A stretch of DNA of 64,000 bases from an uncultured Bacteroidota bacterium (GTDB lineage: Bacteria; Bacteroidota; Bacteroidia; Chitinophagales; Chitinophagaceae). Positions 1 to 8,430 of this stretch are shown piece by piece. Under the pieces are notes generated by a model. That model ran no database searches. It had not been told where the DNA came from and worked only from the letters and a program-made list of their open reading frames with translations. Positions within the stretch are counted from its first letter, which is position 1. Each line of letters begins with the position of its first letter. The DNA is taken from positions 17,504-81,503 of the forward strand of contig CALEZD010000121.1 in assembly GCA_937928385.1 (NCBI GenBank), given 5' to 3'. The translations under genes and the position numbers were made by a program.

Positions 1-1947
1 CTTGATACCAACTCGCTGACACTGGCTACCAGCCTGGGTATATACAAATCTTTCAATGGAGGTGCTACATGGAGCCAAAGGCAGTCGGGCAACTTTATAC
101 AGGTTTTGTACCACCCTACAGATACCAGCATTATGTATGGCTCGAGGAATAGTGATGACAGGGAAATATACCGTTCTTCTAATGGCGGCATGACCTGGAG
201 TGTGGTGACCAACCTTAATAACGCTCGCCGTATAACCCTGGCTATAACCCCTGCTAATGTAGCCTTGGTAAGGGCTATGGTGTGCAACAGCGGCAACGGG
301 TTGATGGGTATTTATGAATCTGTTGATACCGGAAAAACTTTTACACAGGTATATGCACCCACAGGAACCAATTGCAATGCCAGCGCATCAAATGCAAAAA
401 CAGGTGACCTGATAGCAAGTAGCCCGAATGGGAAGGGTTGTGGCGTACAAGGCTGGTATGACCTCGCTTTTGTAATACACCCCCAAAACCCCAACATCGT
501 ATTTGCCGGTGGTGTGAATACCTGGGGCTCAACCAATGGCGGGCGTAACTGGACCCTGGTGAACCAATGGACATCAGTAGTTTCAGGAGTACAGACTGTA
601 CATGCAGATAAACATTATTATGCATATCACCCGCTTACCGGAGAATTGTTTGAATGTAATGACGGCGGTATATATAAGACAAGAAGCCCGTTCAGTCCTT
701 TATGGACAGATATATCCAATGGGTTGAGTATAACCCAGTTCTACAGGAATGCTGTTTCCAATGCCGCAACCGGTGTGTTGGGCGGTAGCCAGGATAACGG
801 CTCAAAAGGACTGCAGGGAGCTACCTGGTACGACCTGACAGGTGGTGATGGAATGGATTGCCAGGCAGATCCAATTGATTCTAATGTATATTACACTTCT
901 ACCCAAAATGGAGGTTCTATATACCGGACGTTAAACGGGGGCGGCAGTATCTCTAACATTCAGAACAATATACCCGGCGACCCGTCGGGCGGATGGATAA
1001 CGCCTTATATTATTACACCGGACAGTAACCGGCACCTGGTGGCAGGGTTTAAACATATTTACTTTAGCCCGGACAGGGGTAATAGCTGGATGTCCATTCA
1101 GGGCTCTGCTATCACGGGAGGAAATTGTACACGGGTAGCAATGACAGGAGGCCCAACACCTACTATTTATGCTATTTTCCCCGACACGCAGGTAGTGTTT
1201 TATGCTGATAATTACGTGCGTGGCAATACGGCAACATTTGATACTATAAAAGTACCATACAGCGGCACTATCTCGGATATTAAACCACACGCCACAGACA
1301 GCGGCAGGTTTTATCTGACCTTCAGCGGCTACGGAAACACGAAAGTAGCTCAGTATAACAACGGCGTATGGTCGCAGCTAAATACAGGATTGCCAAGCGT
1401 GCCTGTACGTTGTATAGATTATGATACAGCTTACCAGGTAATGTATGTGGGTACAGACCTGGGTGTATTCTATATGGACAGCACAACAGCAGGTGTATGG
1501 GCTTCATTCCGCAAGAACATGCCCTTTATTGAAGTGCTGGACATAGCTATTAATAATACTACAAAGGAAGTATGGGCAGCAACGTACGGACGTGGTATGT
1601 GGAGCTCTGTATTACAGGGTTCAGTAGTAATACCGCCGGACACAACAGATACTACTGACACTACTAATATTGTGGTAGTAATACCTTATGCGGATGATGT
1701 ATTTAAGATAGCGCCCAATCCTGCTAAGGATAATTTCAAAATTATCGCTGGCCCATCTATGGTAGCAGGCAAAGCTATTACCGTAAACATCATAGACTAT
1801 ACGGGTAAAACCGTTTGGCGCAGGCAAAGCACATTTAACGGTGGCCAGGCTGATATATCTACCGAGAACCTGGTACCCGGTGTGTATATAGTAGAATTGA
1901 GTGATGAGCGTGCTGTGTTGGGACGAAAACGGATAATACTACAATAG
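1..1947 (+). CDS. T9SS-sorted secreted protein with Asp-box (BNR-like) repeats, 5' truncated by window edge
   Basis: The frame is open at base 1, so the N-terminus lies outside the window; about 648 residues are visible up to the TAG at 1945. Several Asp-box motifs (SFNGGATW, SSNGGMTW, STNGGRNW, SPDRGNSW) suggest a sialidase or Vps10-like beta-propeller. A short Asp/Thr linker (DTTDTTDTTN) leads to a C-terminal domain of about 80 residues starting KIAPNPAKDNF and ending in a VYIVELSDE-type strand and GRKRIIL. This is the type A sorting domain (TIGR04183 type) that directs export by the type IX system and is cleaved at the surface. It aligns along its length with the 869-residue protein at 10141-12750, which implies about 239 missing residues. 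The ligand or substrate is unknown; no catalytic residues could be assigned. Confidence 0.88.
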   Translation, partial: LDTNSLTLATSLGIYKSFNGGATWSQRQSGNFIQVLYHPTDTSIMYGSRNSDDREIYRSSNGGMTWSVVTNLNNARRITLAITPANVALVRAMVCNSGNGLMGIYESVDTGKTFTQVYAPTGTNCNASASNAKTGDLIASSPNGKGCGVQGWYDLAFVIHPQNPNIVFAGGVNTWGSTNGGRNWTLVNQWTSVVSGVQTVHADKHYYAYHPLTGELFECNDGGIYKTRSPFSPLWTDISNGLSITQFYRNAVSNAATGVLGGSQDNGSKGLQGATWYDLTGGDGMDCQADPIDSNVYYTSTQNGGSIYRTLNGGGSISNIQNNIPGDPSGGWITPYIITPDSNRHLVAGFKHIYFSPDRGNSWMSIQGSAITGGNCTRVAMTGGPTPTIYAIFPDTQVVFYADNYVRGNTATFDTIKVPYSGTISDIKPHATDSGRFYLTFSGYGNTKVAQYNNGVWSQLNTGLPSVPVRCIDYDTAYQVMYVGTDLGVFYMDSTTAGVWASFRKNMPFIEVLDIAINNTTKEVWAATYGRGMWSSVLQGSVVIPPDTTDTTDTTNIVVVIPYADDVFKIAPNPAKDNFKIIAGPSMVAGKAITVNIIDYTGKTVWRRQSTFNGGQADISTENLVPGVYIVELSDERAVLGRKRIILQ

Positions 1948-1950
1948 ATA

Positions 1951-1983
1951 ATATTAAAAGCGGCTGAAGGCCGCTTTTAATAT
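1951..1983. terminator. Bidirectional intrinsic terminator between convergent genes
   Basis: A perfect 14-bp inverted repeat (ATATTAAAAGCGGC at 1951-1964, its complement at 1970-1983, 5-base loop). It sits directly after the stop of the Asp-box gene and overlaps the last codons of the convergent TetR gene. The A/T ends of the arms supply a U-tract in both directions. Confidence 0.85.
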
Positions 1984-2654
1984 TTGCTGTCCAGCATGCT
2001 GAACGCCATGTGTGACAGGAATGACTTGAGTTCTGTTTTTATTTTTCTTTTGTCAAAATCAGTAAGAGATGGCAGGTAGTGTGCGAAGAAGAGCTGGTGA
2101 TGGGCTGTTTCAACCAATGTGCTGGCCAGCGAATGTGCAAACCTGTATTTGGCGTTGTAGGTGTTAAATAACTGCGATATGCGGTGGCACAGATCTTTAT
2201 AGGGCTTAAACATACGCGCTTTATTATCTTCTTCCACATGGTGTGTGAAGTATAGTTTGTTACTCTCAGAAGTAACTATATTATATAGCTTGTCTTTGTT
2301 GATATGGGCAGATATAAACTGGTCGTCCAACTCAAATACCAGGAGGCTGATGAGCGCATTTATATTTTGTACCGGGTCTTTCACCGTGCCGGTATAAAAG
2401 CTGAACTGGTATTCCATCCATGTCCAGTACCAGTTAATAATATAAGAGAGTAGCCTGTGTTTGTTTTCAAAATAGCGGTACACGCTGGCTTCGGTAGTAT
2501 TGATGTTGGCTGCCAGTTTTTTGAATGTAAAGCTTTCGAAACCAACGTCATGTATCATTTCGATGCTATGCTTAATGATATTGCGTCCCAGTTCAGATTG
2601 CTCAGGGTCTTTTATATAGAGATTCGGGTTGAGCCTTATTTGTATCTCCATCAT
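1977..2654 (-). CDS. TetR/AcrR-family transcriptional regulator
   Basis: 225 residues. Residues about 22-75 form the N-terminal helix-turn-helix: a helix around IIKHSIEMIHDVGFESF, then FKKLAANINTTEASVYRYFENK, the usual TetR recognition pattern ending YRYFxxKxxLL. The rest is a helical ligand-binding domain that I cannot assign to a ligand. It is divergent from the ABC/HlyD/TolC export operon starting at 2779, with a 124-bp intergenic region holding a recognisable promoter. The inference is that it represses that operon and perhaps itself, as is common for TetR proteins next to efflux genes. The start at 2654 (MMEIQIRL) could be the second Met; the difference is one residue. Confidence 0.85.
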   Translation of the reverse strand: MMEIQIRLNPNLYIKDPEQSELGRNIIKHSIEMIHDVGFESFTFKKLAANINTTEASVYRYFENKHRLLSYIINWYWTWMEYQFSFYTGTVKDPVQNINALISLLVFELDDQFISAHINKDKLYNIVTSESNKLYFTHHVEEDNKARMFKPYKDLCHRISQLFNTYNAKYRFAHSLASTLVETAHHQLFFAHYLPSLTDFDKRKIKTELKSFLSHMAFSMLDSKY

Positions 2655-2728
2655 TGAAATTTAAGCAAAAATACAAAATAATAGCTTCACTTTTATAAAT
2701 AAAACCTTTACTGTCATAGACAATAGTA

Positions 2729-2761
2729 TTGCTATCATTAATGAAAGTTACCTTAGATTTG
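2729..2761 (+). promoter_or_regulatory. Candidate promoter of the ABC/HlyD/TolC operon
   Basis: TAGATTTG at 2754-2761 matches the Bacteroidota -7 element TAnnTTTG. A TTG at 2729-2731 lies 22 bases upstream, at the long end of the usual spacer. The start codon of the ABC gene follows 17 bases after the -7 element. A TetR operator would be expected here; no clear perfect dyad was found. Confidence 0.5.
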
Positions 2762-2778
2762 CATAAAACGTAGCGGTT

Positions 2779-4407
2779 ATGAGGCAAAGGGGCCATATTT
2801 ACAGGATACTGGAAATACTGAAGCACGAAAAGCGAGAGATATATGCTATCTATTTTTACGCTATTCTTGCTGGACTGGTGCAGTTATCGTTGCCCCTGGG
2901 TATACAGGCCATCATCAGTTTTGTGTTTGGCGGCGCTATCTCTACATCTGTAGTTTTGCTGATAGGGCTGGTAGTATTCGGTGCATTTATATACGGGTAC
3001 TTCCAGGTAAGCCAGATGAAAATAATAGAGAAGATAGAGCAGCAGCTTTATGTGCGTTATGCCTTTCAGTACGCATATATACTACCACGGCTCGACATCA
3101 GGGCAACGGAAAACTATTACAGGCCTGAGTTGATGAACCGCTATTTTGACATCATGATACTGCAAAAAGGTATATCTAAACTACTGCTGGATGTTCCTAC
3201 TGCTACCATACAGATTCTTGCCGGCTTACTGCTGCTTACTTTGTACCATCCATTGTTTATCTTTTTCGGTATACTGGTAGTTTTGGTAATTGTACTAATA
3301 TTGTACTTCAGCGGTAACAGGGGGGTAGAAACCAGCCTGCAGGAAAGTAAACATAAATATAAAATGGCCGCCCATCTGCAACAGGTAGCCCTCAATGCAG
3401 TGGACTATAAGTTTTTCAGGGAGGATTTTAACCTGGGTAAGACTGATAAAAACATTACCGCATACCTGAAAAGCAGGACCAACCACTTTAAAGTACTCCT
3501 GTTGCAATACTGGTCGTTGGTGTACCTGAAGGTATTTATAATAGCCGCTATGCTGATAGCGGGGGCAGTGCTGTTGTTTGGCCAGCAACTGAATATTGGC
3601 CAGTTTATAGCGGCTGAAATCATCATCATACTCGTTATTAATTCGGTGGAAAAACTCATCATCAACCTGGAGCAGGTGTATGATGTGATAACCGCAGTTG
3701 AAAAGATAGGGGAGGTAACAGGTCTCCCGGTGGAATCAGAAGAAAATACCCTTTTTGAACCGGGAGATATGCAAGGCGTGCATATAGAGGCAAATAAACT
3801 CAGTTTTTCTTATGAAGACAAGAATGACAGTGTGCTGAAGGATATCTCTTTTGAACTGCTGCCGGGAGAGCGGCTGGCCATTAGCGGCAGCAGCGGTTCG
3901 GGAAAATCAACCCTATTGAAACTTGTTGCCGGTATTTTCAAAGCAGATAGGGGGACTGTGCTCGTGAACGGCTTGCCGGTGCATAAATACAGCCTGTTGT
4001 CGTTACGCAACAATACCGGGTTGATGCTGCAATCGTCGGGATTGTTTGACGGCACGCTGATGGAGAATATACTCTGTGGCAGGGATATACCGTATTCTGC
4101 CATCAGCAGGCTGGCTGAAATAACAGGACTGAAAAACTTTGTGGAAAAACATAAAGACGGGTATGATATGCGCATTTACCCCGGCAAGTATGACCTGCAG
4201 GACGAAACCGTAAATCGAATATTACTGGTGCGTGCGCTTGCAGGCAAATCGAAGTTGTTGTTAATAGACTATCCGTCTACATGCGATAGCGAGGTGACAA
4301 AGCAAGTGTTAGAATACATAGATAGAGAGATGAAAGGCATGACAGTGATAATAGTATCGGAGCAAGCGACTGTACAAAACTGGTGTGATAAACAGTTGGT
4401 ATTGTAA
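2779..4407 (+). CDS. ABC exporter-like protein with degenerate nucleotide-binding domain
   Basis: 542 residues. The N-terminal half (about 20-290) carries several hydrophobic membrane segments as in type I ABC exporters; the C-terminal half is an ATPase domain. Walker A is intact (GSSGSGKST, residues 370-378) and a Q-loop-like MLQSSGLFDGT is present. Walker B reads LLLIDYPST, with D497 kept but Tyr498 in place of the catalytic Glu. The LSGGQ signature is not recognisable (the place reads YDLQDETVNRILLVRAL). The H-loop His is Glu528 (VIIVSEQ). So ATP could bind but canonical hydrolysis seems lost, unless a second ABC protein completes the sites. It is first in an operon with an HlyD adaptor (35-base gap) and a TolC-like channel, so export across both membranes is likely. 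The substrate is unknown. Confidence 0.85.
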   Translation: MRQRGHIYRILEILKHEKREIYAIYFYAILAGLVQLSLPLGIQAIISFVFGGAISTSVVLLIGLVVFGAFIYGYFQVSQMKIIEKIEQQLYVRYAFQYAYILPRLDIRATENYYRPELMNRYFDIMILQKGISKLLLDVPTATIQILAGLLLLTLYHPLFIFFGILVVLVIVLILYFSGNRGVETSLQESKHKYKMAAHLQQVALNAVDYKFFREDFNLGKTDKNITAYLKSRTNHFKVLLLQYWSLVYLKVFIIAAMLIAGAVLLFGQQLNIGQFIAAEIIIILVINSVEKLIINLEQVYDVITAVEKIGEVTGLPVESEENTLFEPGDMQGVHIEANKLSFSYEDKNDSVLKDISFELLPGERLAISGSSGSGKSTLLKLVAGIFKADRGTVLVNGLPVHKYSLLSLRNNTGLMLQSSGLFDGTLMENILCGRDIPYSAISRLAEITGLKNFVEKHKDGYDMRIYPGKYDLQDETVNRILLVRALAGKSKLLLIDYPSTCDSEVTKQVLEYIDREMKGMTVIIVSEQATVQNWCDKQLVL

Positions 4408-4442
4408 TCTTTTTAAAAAAATTATCAAACTGATAATAAAAG

Positions 4443-5762
4443 ATGAAAGAAATAAAATCGATAGTGACCGGTGCTGTGAAAGGCTTGCCCATGCAGGCTT
4501 TTAGTAGTGTGTATATGGTGGATAAATACAGCAATATACGCAGGTGGTTTATTAGCATCATCGTGTTCCTGATTGTGCTGTTGTTTTTGCCCTGGACACA
4601 GAATATACGCGCCAGGGGATATGTAACCACGTTGAAACAGGAAGAACGCCCACAGGAACTGAATGCCATCATTCCGGGACGGATAGTGAAATGGTATGTG
4701 CGTGAAGGTGATTGGGTGAGTAAGGGTGATACCATAGTGCAACTGGCCGAGGTGAAAGATGAATACCTGGACCCGGCCCTGATAGAACGTACGGGACAGC
4801 AACTGGATGCCAAAAAGTCAGCCGTTGATTTTTATAACAATAAGGTAGCTGCCGCTGATATGCAGATAGGGGCCTTGCAACAAGCATTGGAGCTGAAACT
4901 GCAACAACTGAAGATGATAGTAGTGCGCGACAGCATAGAGTCGCGTGCTGCGAAAAATGCTTATGAAATTGCCGGAGAACAATACCGCAGGCAACTCATT
5001 ATGTACGATAGCGGGCTGGTATCTAAAGTGCAACTGGAGCAGCGCAACCAGCAATACCAGAATGCACTGGCGTTTAAAATGAGTGCAGAGATAAAATATG
5101 CCAACTCAAAAGTAGAACTGAAACAAACGGAGCGGGAATATGCAGAGAAGGTATACAAGGCACAAAGTGAGAAAGCAGCCGCACAAAGTGAAATAGCTGC
5201 GGGATTGGGTGAAATAGCCAAGCTGGAAAATCAATATACCAATTACGTCATCAGGTCAGGGCAGTATTACCTGCGCGCCTCGCAGAACGGGCAAGTAGTG
5301 AAGGCAAGTAAAGCGGGTATCAATGAAATAATAAAAGAAGGAGAGAAACTGGTAGAGATAGTGCCGGACAGCAGCCAGCCTGCCGTAGAGCTGTATGTGC
5401 GCCCGGTAGATATGCCACTGCTGACGGTAGGGCGCAAAGTGCGCTTCATTTTCGACGGGTTTCCTGCAATTGTCTTCAGCGGGTGGCCGCAGGCATCGTA
5501 CGGCACGTTTGGCGGTGAGGTAGCTGCTATAGAAAGCAGCGTGAGTGCAAACGGGAAGTTCAGGGTGCTGGTGAAAGAAACTGAGGACGAAAGGAAATGG
5601 CCGCCGGGATTACGTTATGGTTCCGGTGCTTCATCCATCATACTGTTGAAAGACGTGCCGGTATGGTACGAGATATGGCGGAATATCAATGGTTTCCCTC
5701 CTGATTATTATACTGAGCAACAACAGGGAGAAGGTAAGAAAGAAAAGAAGGGGGATAGATAG
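4443..5762 (+). CDS. HlyD-family periplasmic adaptor (membrane fusion protein)
   Basis: 439 residues. A short cytoplasmic N-terminus is followed by one membrane segment (about 35-51, WFISIIVFLIVLLFLPW). A lipoyl-like half motif follows (IPGRIVKWYVREGDWVSKGDTIVQL), then a long coiled coil rich in Gln, Glu, Lys and Ala (about 115-260), the second lipoyl half (LRASQNGQVVKASKAG) and a beta-barrel region. This is the layout of type I secretion and efflux adaptors that bridge an inner-membrane ABC protein and an outer-membrane channel. Both expected partners flank it, and the channel gene starts 1 base after its stop. An N-terminal membrane anchor without lipobox fits the HlyD rather than the AcrA type. 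Confidence 0.9.
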   Translation: MKEIKSIVTGAVKGLPMQAFSSVYMVDKYSNIRRWFISIIVFLIVLLFLPWTQNIRARGYVTTLKQEERPQELNAIIPGRIVKWYVREGDWVSKGDTIVQLAEVKDEYLDPALIERTGQQLDAKKSAVDFYNNKVAAADMQIGALQQALELKLQQLKMIVVRDSIESRAAKNAYEIAGEQYRRQLIMYDSGLVSKVQLEQRNQQYQNALAFKMSAEIKYANSKVELKQTEREYAEKVYKAQSEKAAAQSEIAAGLGEIAKLENQYTNYVIRSGQYYLRASQNGQVVKASKAGINEIIKEGEKLVEIVPDSSQPAVELYVRPVDMPLLTVGRKVRFIFDGFPAIVFSGWPQASYGTFGGEVAAIESSVSANGKFRVLVKETEDERKWPPGLRYGSGASSIILLKDVPVWYEIWRNINGFPPDYYTEQQQGEGKKEKKGDR

Positions 5763-5763
5763 T

Positions 5764-7167
5764 ATGAAACAACTGTGGCTGATACTCATATTCCTGTTTC
5801 CCTGCGGTGTTAGTGGTATGCCGCAGGACAGCCTGCTGTTGCTCTCTAAAGACGAACTACTTAGCATCGTCAGGGAATACCATCCTGTAGTGAAGCAGGC
5901 AGACCTGTCAGTAGAACGCTCGGAAGCGGCGGTTACGGCAGCCAGGGGAGGCTTTGACCCAAAGCTTGCCGCCGGCATGGAGCGAAAGACATTAGACAGG
6001 GAGTTTTATTACAGCTACTTTCACCCCAACATCAGCATACCTACCTGGTATGGACTGGAACTGAAAGCCGGGGCGGAAGAGATAGCCGGTAACAGGGTGT
6101 CGCGCGAAAGGACATTGGGTACTACGAGTTATGCGGGCGTACGGTGGTCGGTAACACAGGGGCTGTTATTTGACGAACGAAGGGCTACGCTGCGGCAGGC
6201 ACAAACACTGGTGCAACTGAGTGAAGCTGAGAGACAACAGCAGGTGAATACTATATTGTATGAAGCATTGTCGGCCTATTGGTTGTGGGTGAAGCAGTAT
6301 AATTACTACAACATATACACGAATGCGGTAGCGCTGAACAAGCAACGACTGATGATGGTAAAAGCGGAATTTGAACAGGGTAACCGTCCCGCCATTGATA
6401 CTGTGGAAGCTTTGACACAGTTGCAGGTATACCAGTTGTTGCAGAGCGAAGCACAAATGGAATTCAGGAATGCGGGTTATGATTTGTCTAACTACCTGTG
6501 GCTGGAAGGCAACCAGCCGGCAATGTTGGGAGATAATATTATACCGGATACTACGAATATATCATTGTACACCGAAATGCAGGAATTGCCGTCGCTGGAA
6601 GAACTGGTGGTGCAGGCATTGAATAACCATCCAAAATTGCGGATGGCAGCTTTTAAAATTGACTATTACGATATTGAGCGCAGGCTGAAAGCGCAGTACC
6701 TGGTACCCAAACTGGATATAAACGCCAACCTGCTGAATAAACGTTATGAACTGCCTGCTGAACTGACCGTACCCTTTATGGAGAACAATTACAAGCTGGG
6801 CATTGACTTCAGTATGCCATTGTTATTTCGCAAGGCGAAGGGAGAATATAAGCAGGCAAGGATACAACAACAGGAAGCGAATATTGAAAGGGACTATACC
6901 GCCCTGCAAGTAGAGAACAAAATAAAAAGCTACTACAACGAAGTGCTGACACTGAAAAAGCAGATAGAGTTGTACGAAAATGCCAATGAGAACTACAGCC
7001 GTATGCTGACGGGTGAACTGGCGAGGTACCGTATTGGCGAAAGTAACTTGTTCCTCGTCAACTCGCGGGAAAACAAGCTGCTGGAGGCCAGCAGGAAATT
7101 ATTTGAATTGAAAACCAAATGGCACAAAAGCTACGCAGGTATGCTGTGGGCCGCCGGTATCATGTAA
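5764..7167 (+). CDS. TolC-family outer-membrane channel protein
   Basis: 467 residues from the ATG at 5764; an upstream extension inside the HlyD gene is open but lacks a signal peptide. The chosen start gives a clear signal sequence (MKQLWLILIFLFPCGVSG). The rest shows the two-fold TolC pattern: long helices rich in Gln, Glu and Ala (RRATLRQAQTLVQLSEAERQ; KQARIQQQEANIERDY) and conserved-looking turns such as RYRIGESNLFLVNSRENKLLEA near the C-terminus. It is third in the export operon, one base from the HlyD gene, so the three proteins probably form one tripartite pump or secretion system. It is convergent with the rRNA methyltransferase gene, with only 5 bases between the stops. Confidence 0.9.
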   Translation: MKQLWLILIFLFPCGVSGMPQDSLLLLSKDELLSIVREYHPVVKQADLSVERSEAAVTAARGGFDPKLAAGMERKTLDREFYYSYFHPNISIPTWYGLELKAGAEEIAGNRVSRERTLGTTSYAGVRWSVTQGLLFDERRATLRQAQTLVQLSEAERQQQVNTILYEALSAYWLWVKQYNYYNIYTNAVALNKQRLMMVKAEFEQGNRPAIDTVEALTQLQVYQLLQSEAQMEFRNAGYDLSNYLWLEGNQPAMLGDNIIPDTTNISLYTEMQELPSLEELVVQALNNHPKLRMAAFKIDYYDIERRLKAQYLVPKLDINANLLNKRYELPAELTVPFMENNYKLGIDFSMPLLFRKAKGEYKQARIQQQEANIERDYTALQVENKIKSYYNEVLTLKKQIELYENANENYSRMLTGELARYRIGESNLFLVNSRENKLLEASRKLFELKTKWHKSYAGMLWAAGIM

Positions 7168-7172
7168 AGAAA

Positions 7173-8345
7173 TTACAGCACCTGCACGATTAAAAACTTC
7201 AGGTATTGCGTAGTGGGTATATGCCAGAGTATGGGGTGGTCCGATGCCTGTGTTTGCCAGGTAACCTGCCTCAGTTTGCGTTTGGCGTCTTTGGCTGCCA
7301 TCTCTATCGTTTTCAGAAACATGTCAGGCGGCACCAGGTTGGTGCATGATGCTGTTACCAGGAAACCGCCCGGCTTTACCATCTTCATACCGCGCAGGTT
7401 TATTTCTTTATAACCGGTTACTGCTTTCTGGATATTAGCCCTGCTCTTGGTAAATGCCGGAGGGTCCAGCATCACTACATCGTATTTTTTGCCCTCTTTA
7501 GACCAGGTTTTTAGCACATCAAAAGCATTTACTGCTTCAAACTTGCAGATGTCTTCGTAGCCGTTGAGTTGTGCATTAGCCGTGGCAGTAGCTACCGCTT
7601 TTTCTGATATGTCTAAACCTAATACAGATTTGGCGCCATAATGCGCGGCATGTAGTGCAAATGTGCCTGTGTAGCAAAACCCTTCCAGCACGTCAGCGCC
7701 TTTTACTATATGCTCAATAGTGCGGCGGTTGTCCTGCTGGTCGAGGAAGTAACCGGTTTTTTGCCCGTTGACTATGTCCACATGAAATTTCAACCCGTTT
7801 TCGTTGATGATGATGTTGGTGTCAAATGGTTCGGACAAGAAACCCTTTTGCTGTAGCAGTCCCTCTACTTCGCGCACAGGTACATCGTTGCGCTCGTATA
7901 TGCCTTTGGGTTTGAATATTTTTTGCAGCGCATCTACTATAGCCCCTTTCCAGATGTCAATACCCAGCGCCAGGGTCTGTATTACGAAGTAGTCGTTGAA
8001 CTTATCAATAATCAGTGCGGGCAGTTCATCCGCTTCACCAAAAATGAGCCTGCAGTTTTCTACATAGCCTATCTGTTGCCGGTATTCCCAAGCTGCTTTT
8101 ATCTTATTATAAAAGAATTGATTGTCTATCTGCTCATCTTTATCCCTGCTCAGTATCCTTATCCTTATCTGCGACGATGGGTTGACATAGCCCTTGCCTA
8201 TAAAAGAGCCATTATATGAATATACTTCTACTATATCTCCCGGTAGGCAATCGCCTTCCGTGTCGCCCAGCTCGTTGGAGAATACCCATGGGTGCCCGTT
8301 TACCACACGGTCGCCTATCTTTTTGCGTAAGAAAAACTTAGCCAT
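7173..8345 (-). CDS. Class I SAM-dependent RNA methyltransferase with N-terminal PUA domain (RlmI/YccW type)
   Basis: 390 residues from the Met of MAKFFLRKKIGDRV; seven further residues upstream are possible but less typical. The PUA domain covers about 1-75 (VVNGHPWVFSNELG; GFINPSS-like turn GKGYVNPSSQIRIR). The catalytic domain has the SAM-binding motif VLEGFCYTGTFALHAAHYGA and the motif IV stretch YDVVMLDPPAFTKSR, and ends with a typical ASCTNLVPP motif. The family methylates cytosine-5 in 23S rRNA (C1962 in E. coli for RlmI). The exact target here is inferred from family only. It overlaps no neighbour and is divergent from recN. Confidence 0.88.
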   Translation of the reverse strand: MAKFFLRKKIGDRVVNGHPWVFSNELGDTEGDCLPGDIVEVYSYNGSFIGKGYVNPSSQIRIRILSRDKDEQIDNQFFYNKIKAAWEYRQQIGYVENCRLIFGEADELPALIIDKFNDYFVIQTLALGIDIWKGAIVDALQKIFKPKGIYERNDVPVREVEGLLQQKGFLSEPFDTNIIINENGLKFHVDIVNGQKTGYFLDQQDNRRTIEHIVKGADVLEGFCYTGTFALHAAHYGAKSVLGLDISEKAVATATANAQLNGYEDICKFEAVNAFDVLKTWSKEGKKYDVVMLDPPAFTKSRANIQKAVTGYKEINLRGMKMVKPGGFLVTASCTNLVPPDMFLKTIEMAAKDAKRKLRQVTWQTQASDHPILWHIPTTQYLKFLIVQVL

Positions 8346-8410
8346 GCCGCAAAAGTATGTAAACACCCCGTCTATTTCATATTCGTTTCATAAACTGCGA
8401 TATAGTTATT

Positions 8411-8418
8411 TATTTTTG
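8411..8418 (+). promoter_or_regulatory. Candidate -7 element of recN
   Basis: TATTTTTG matches TAnnTTTG exactly, 12 bases before the recN start codon. The expected -33 position holds only a weak TTTC-like match. Confidence 0.4.
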
Positions 8419-8430
8419 TGTCCAGCCAAT

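Noticed and set aside
8194..8430. N-terminal extension of RecN
   Set aside because: The added residues overlap the divergent methyltransferase gene in antisense and RecN proteins start at the conserved LxxLxIxNYA motif.
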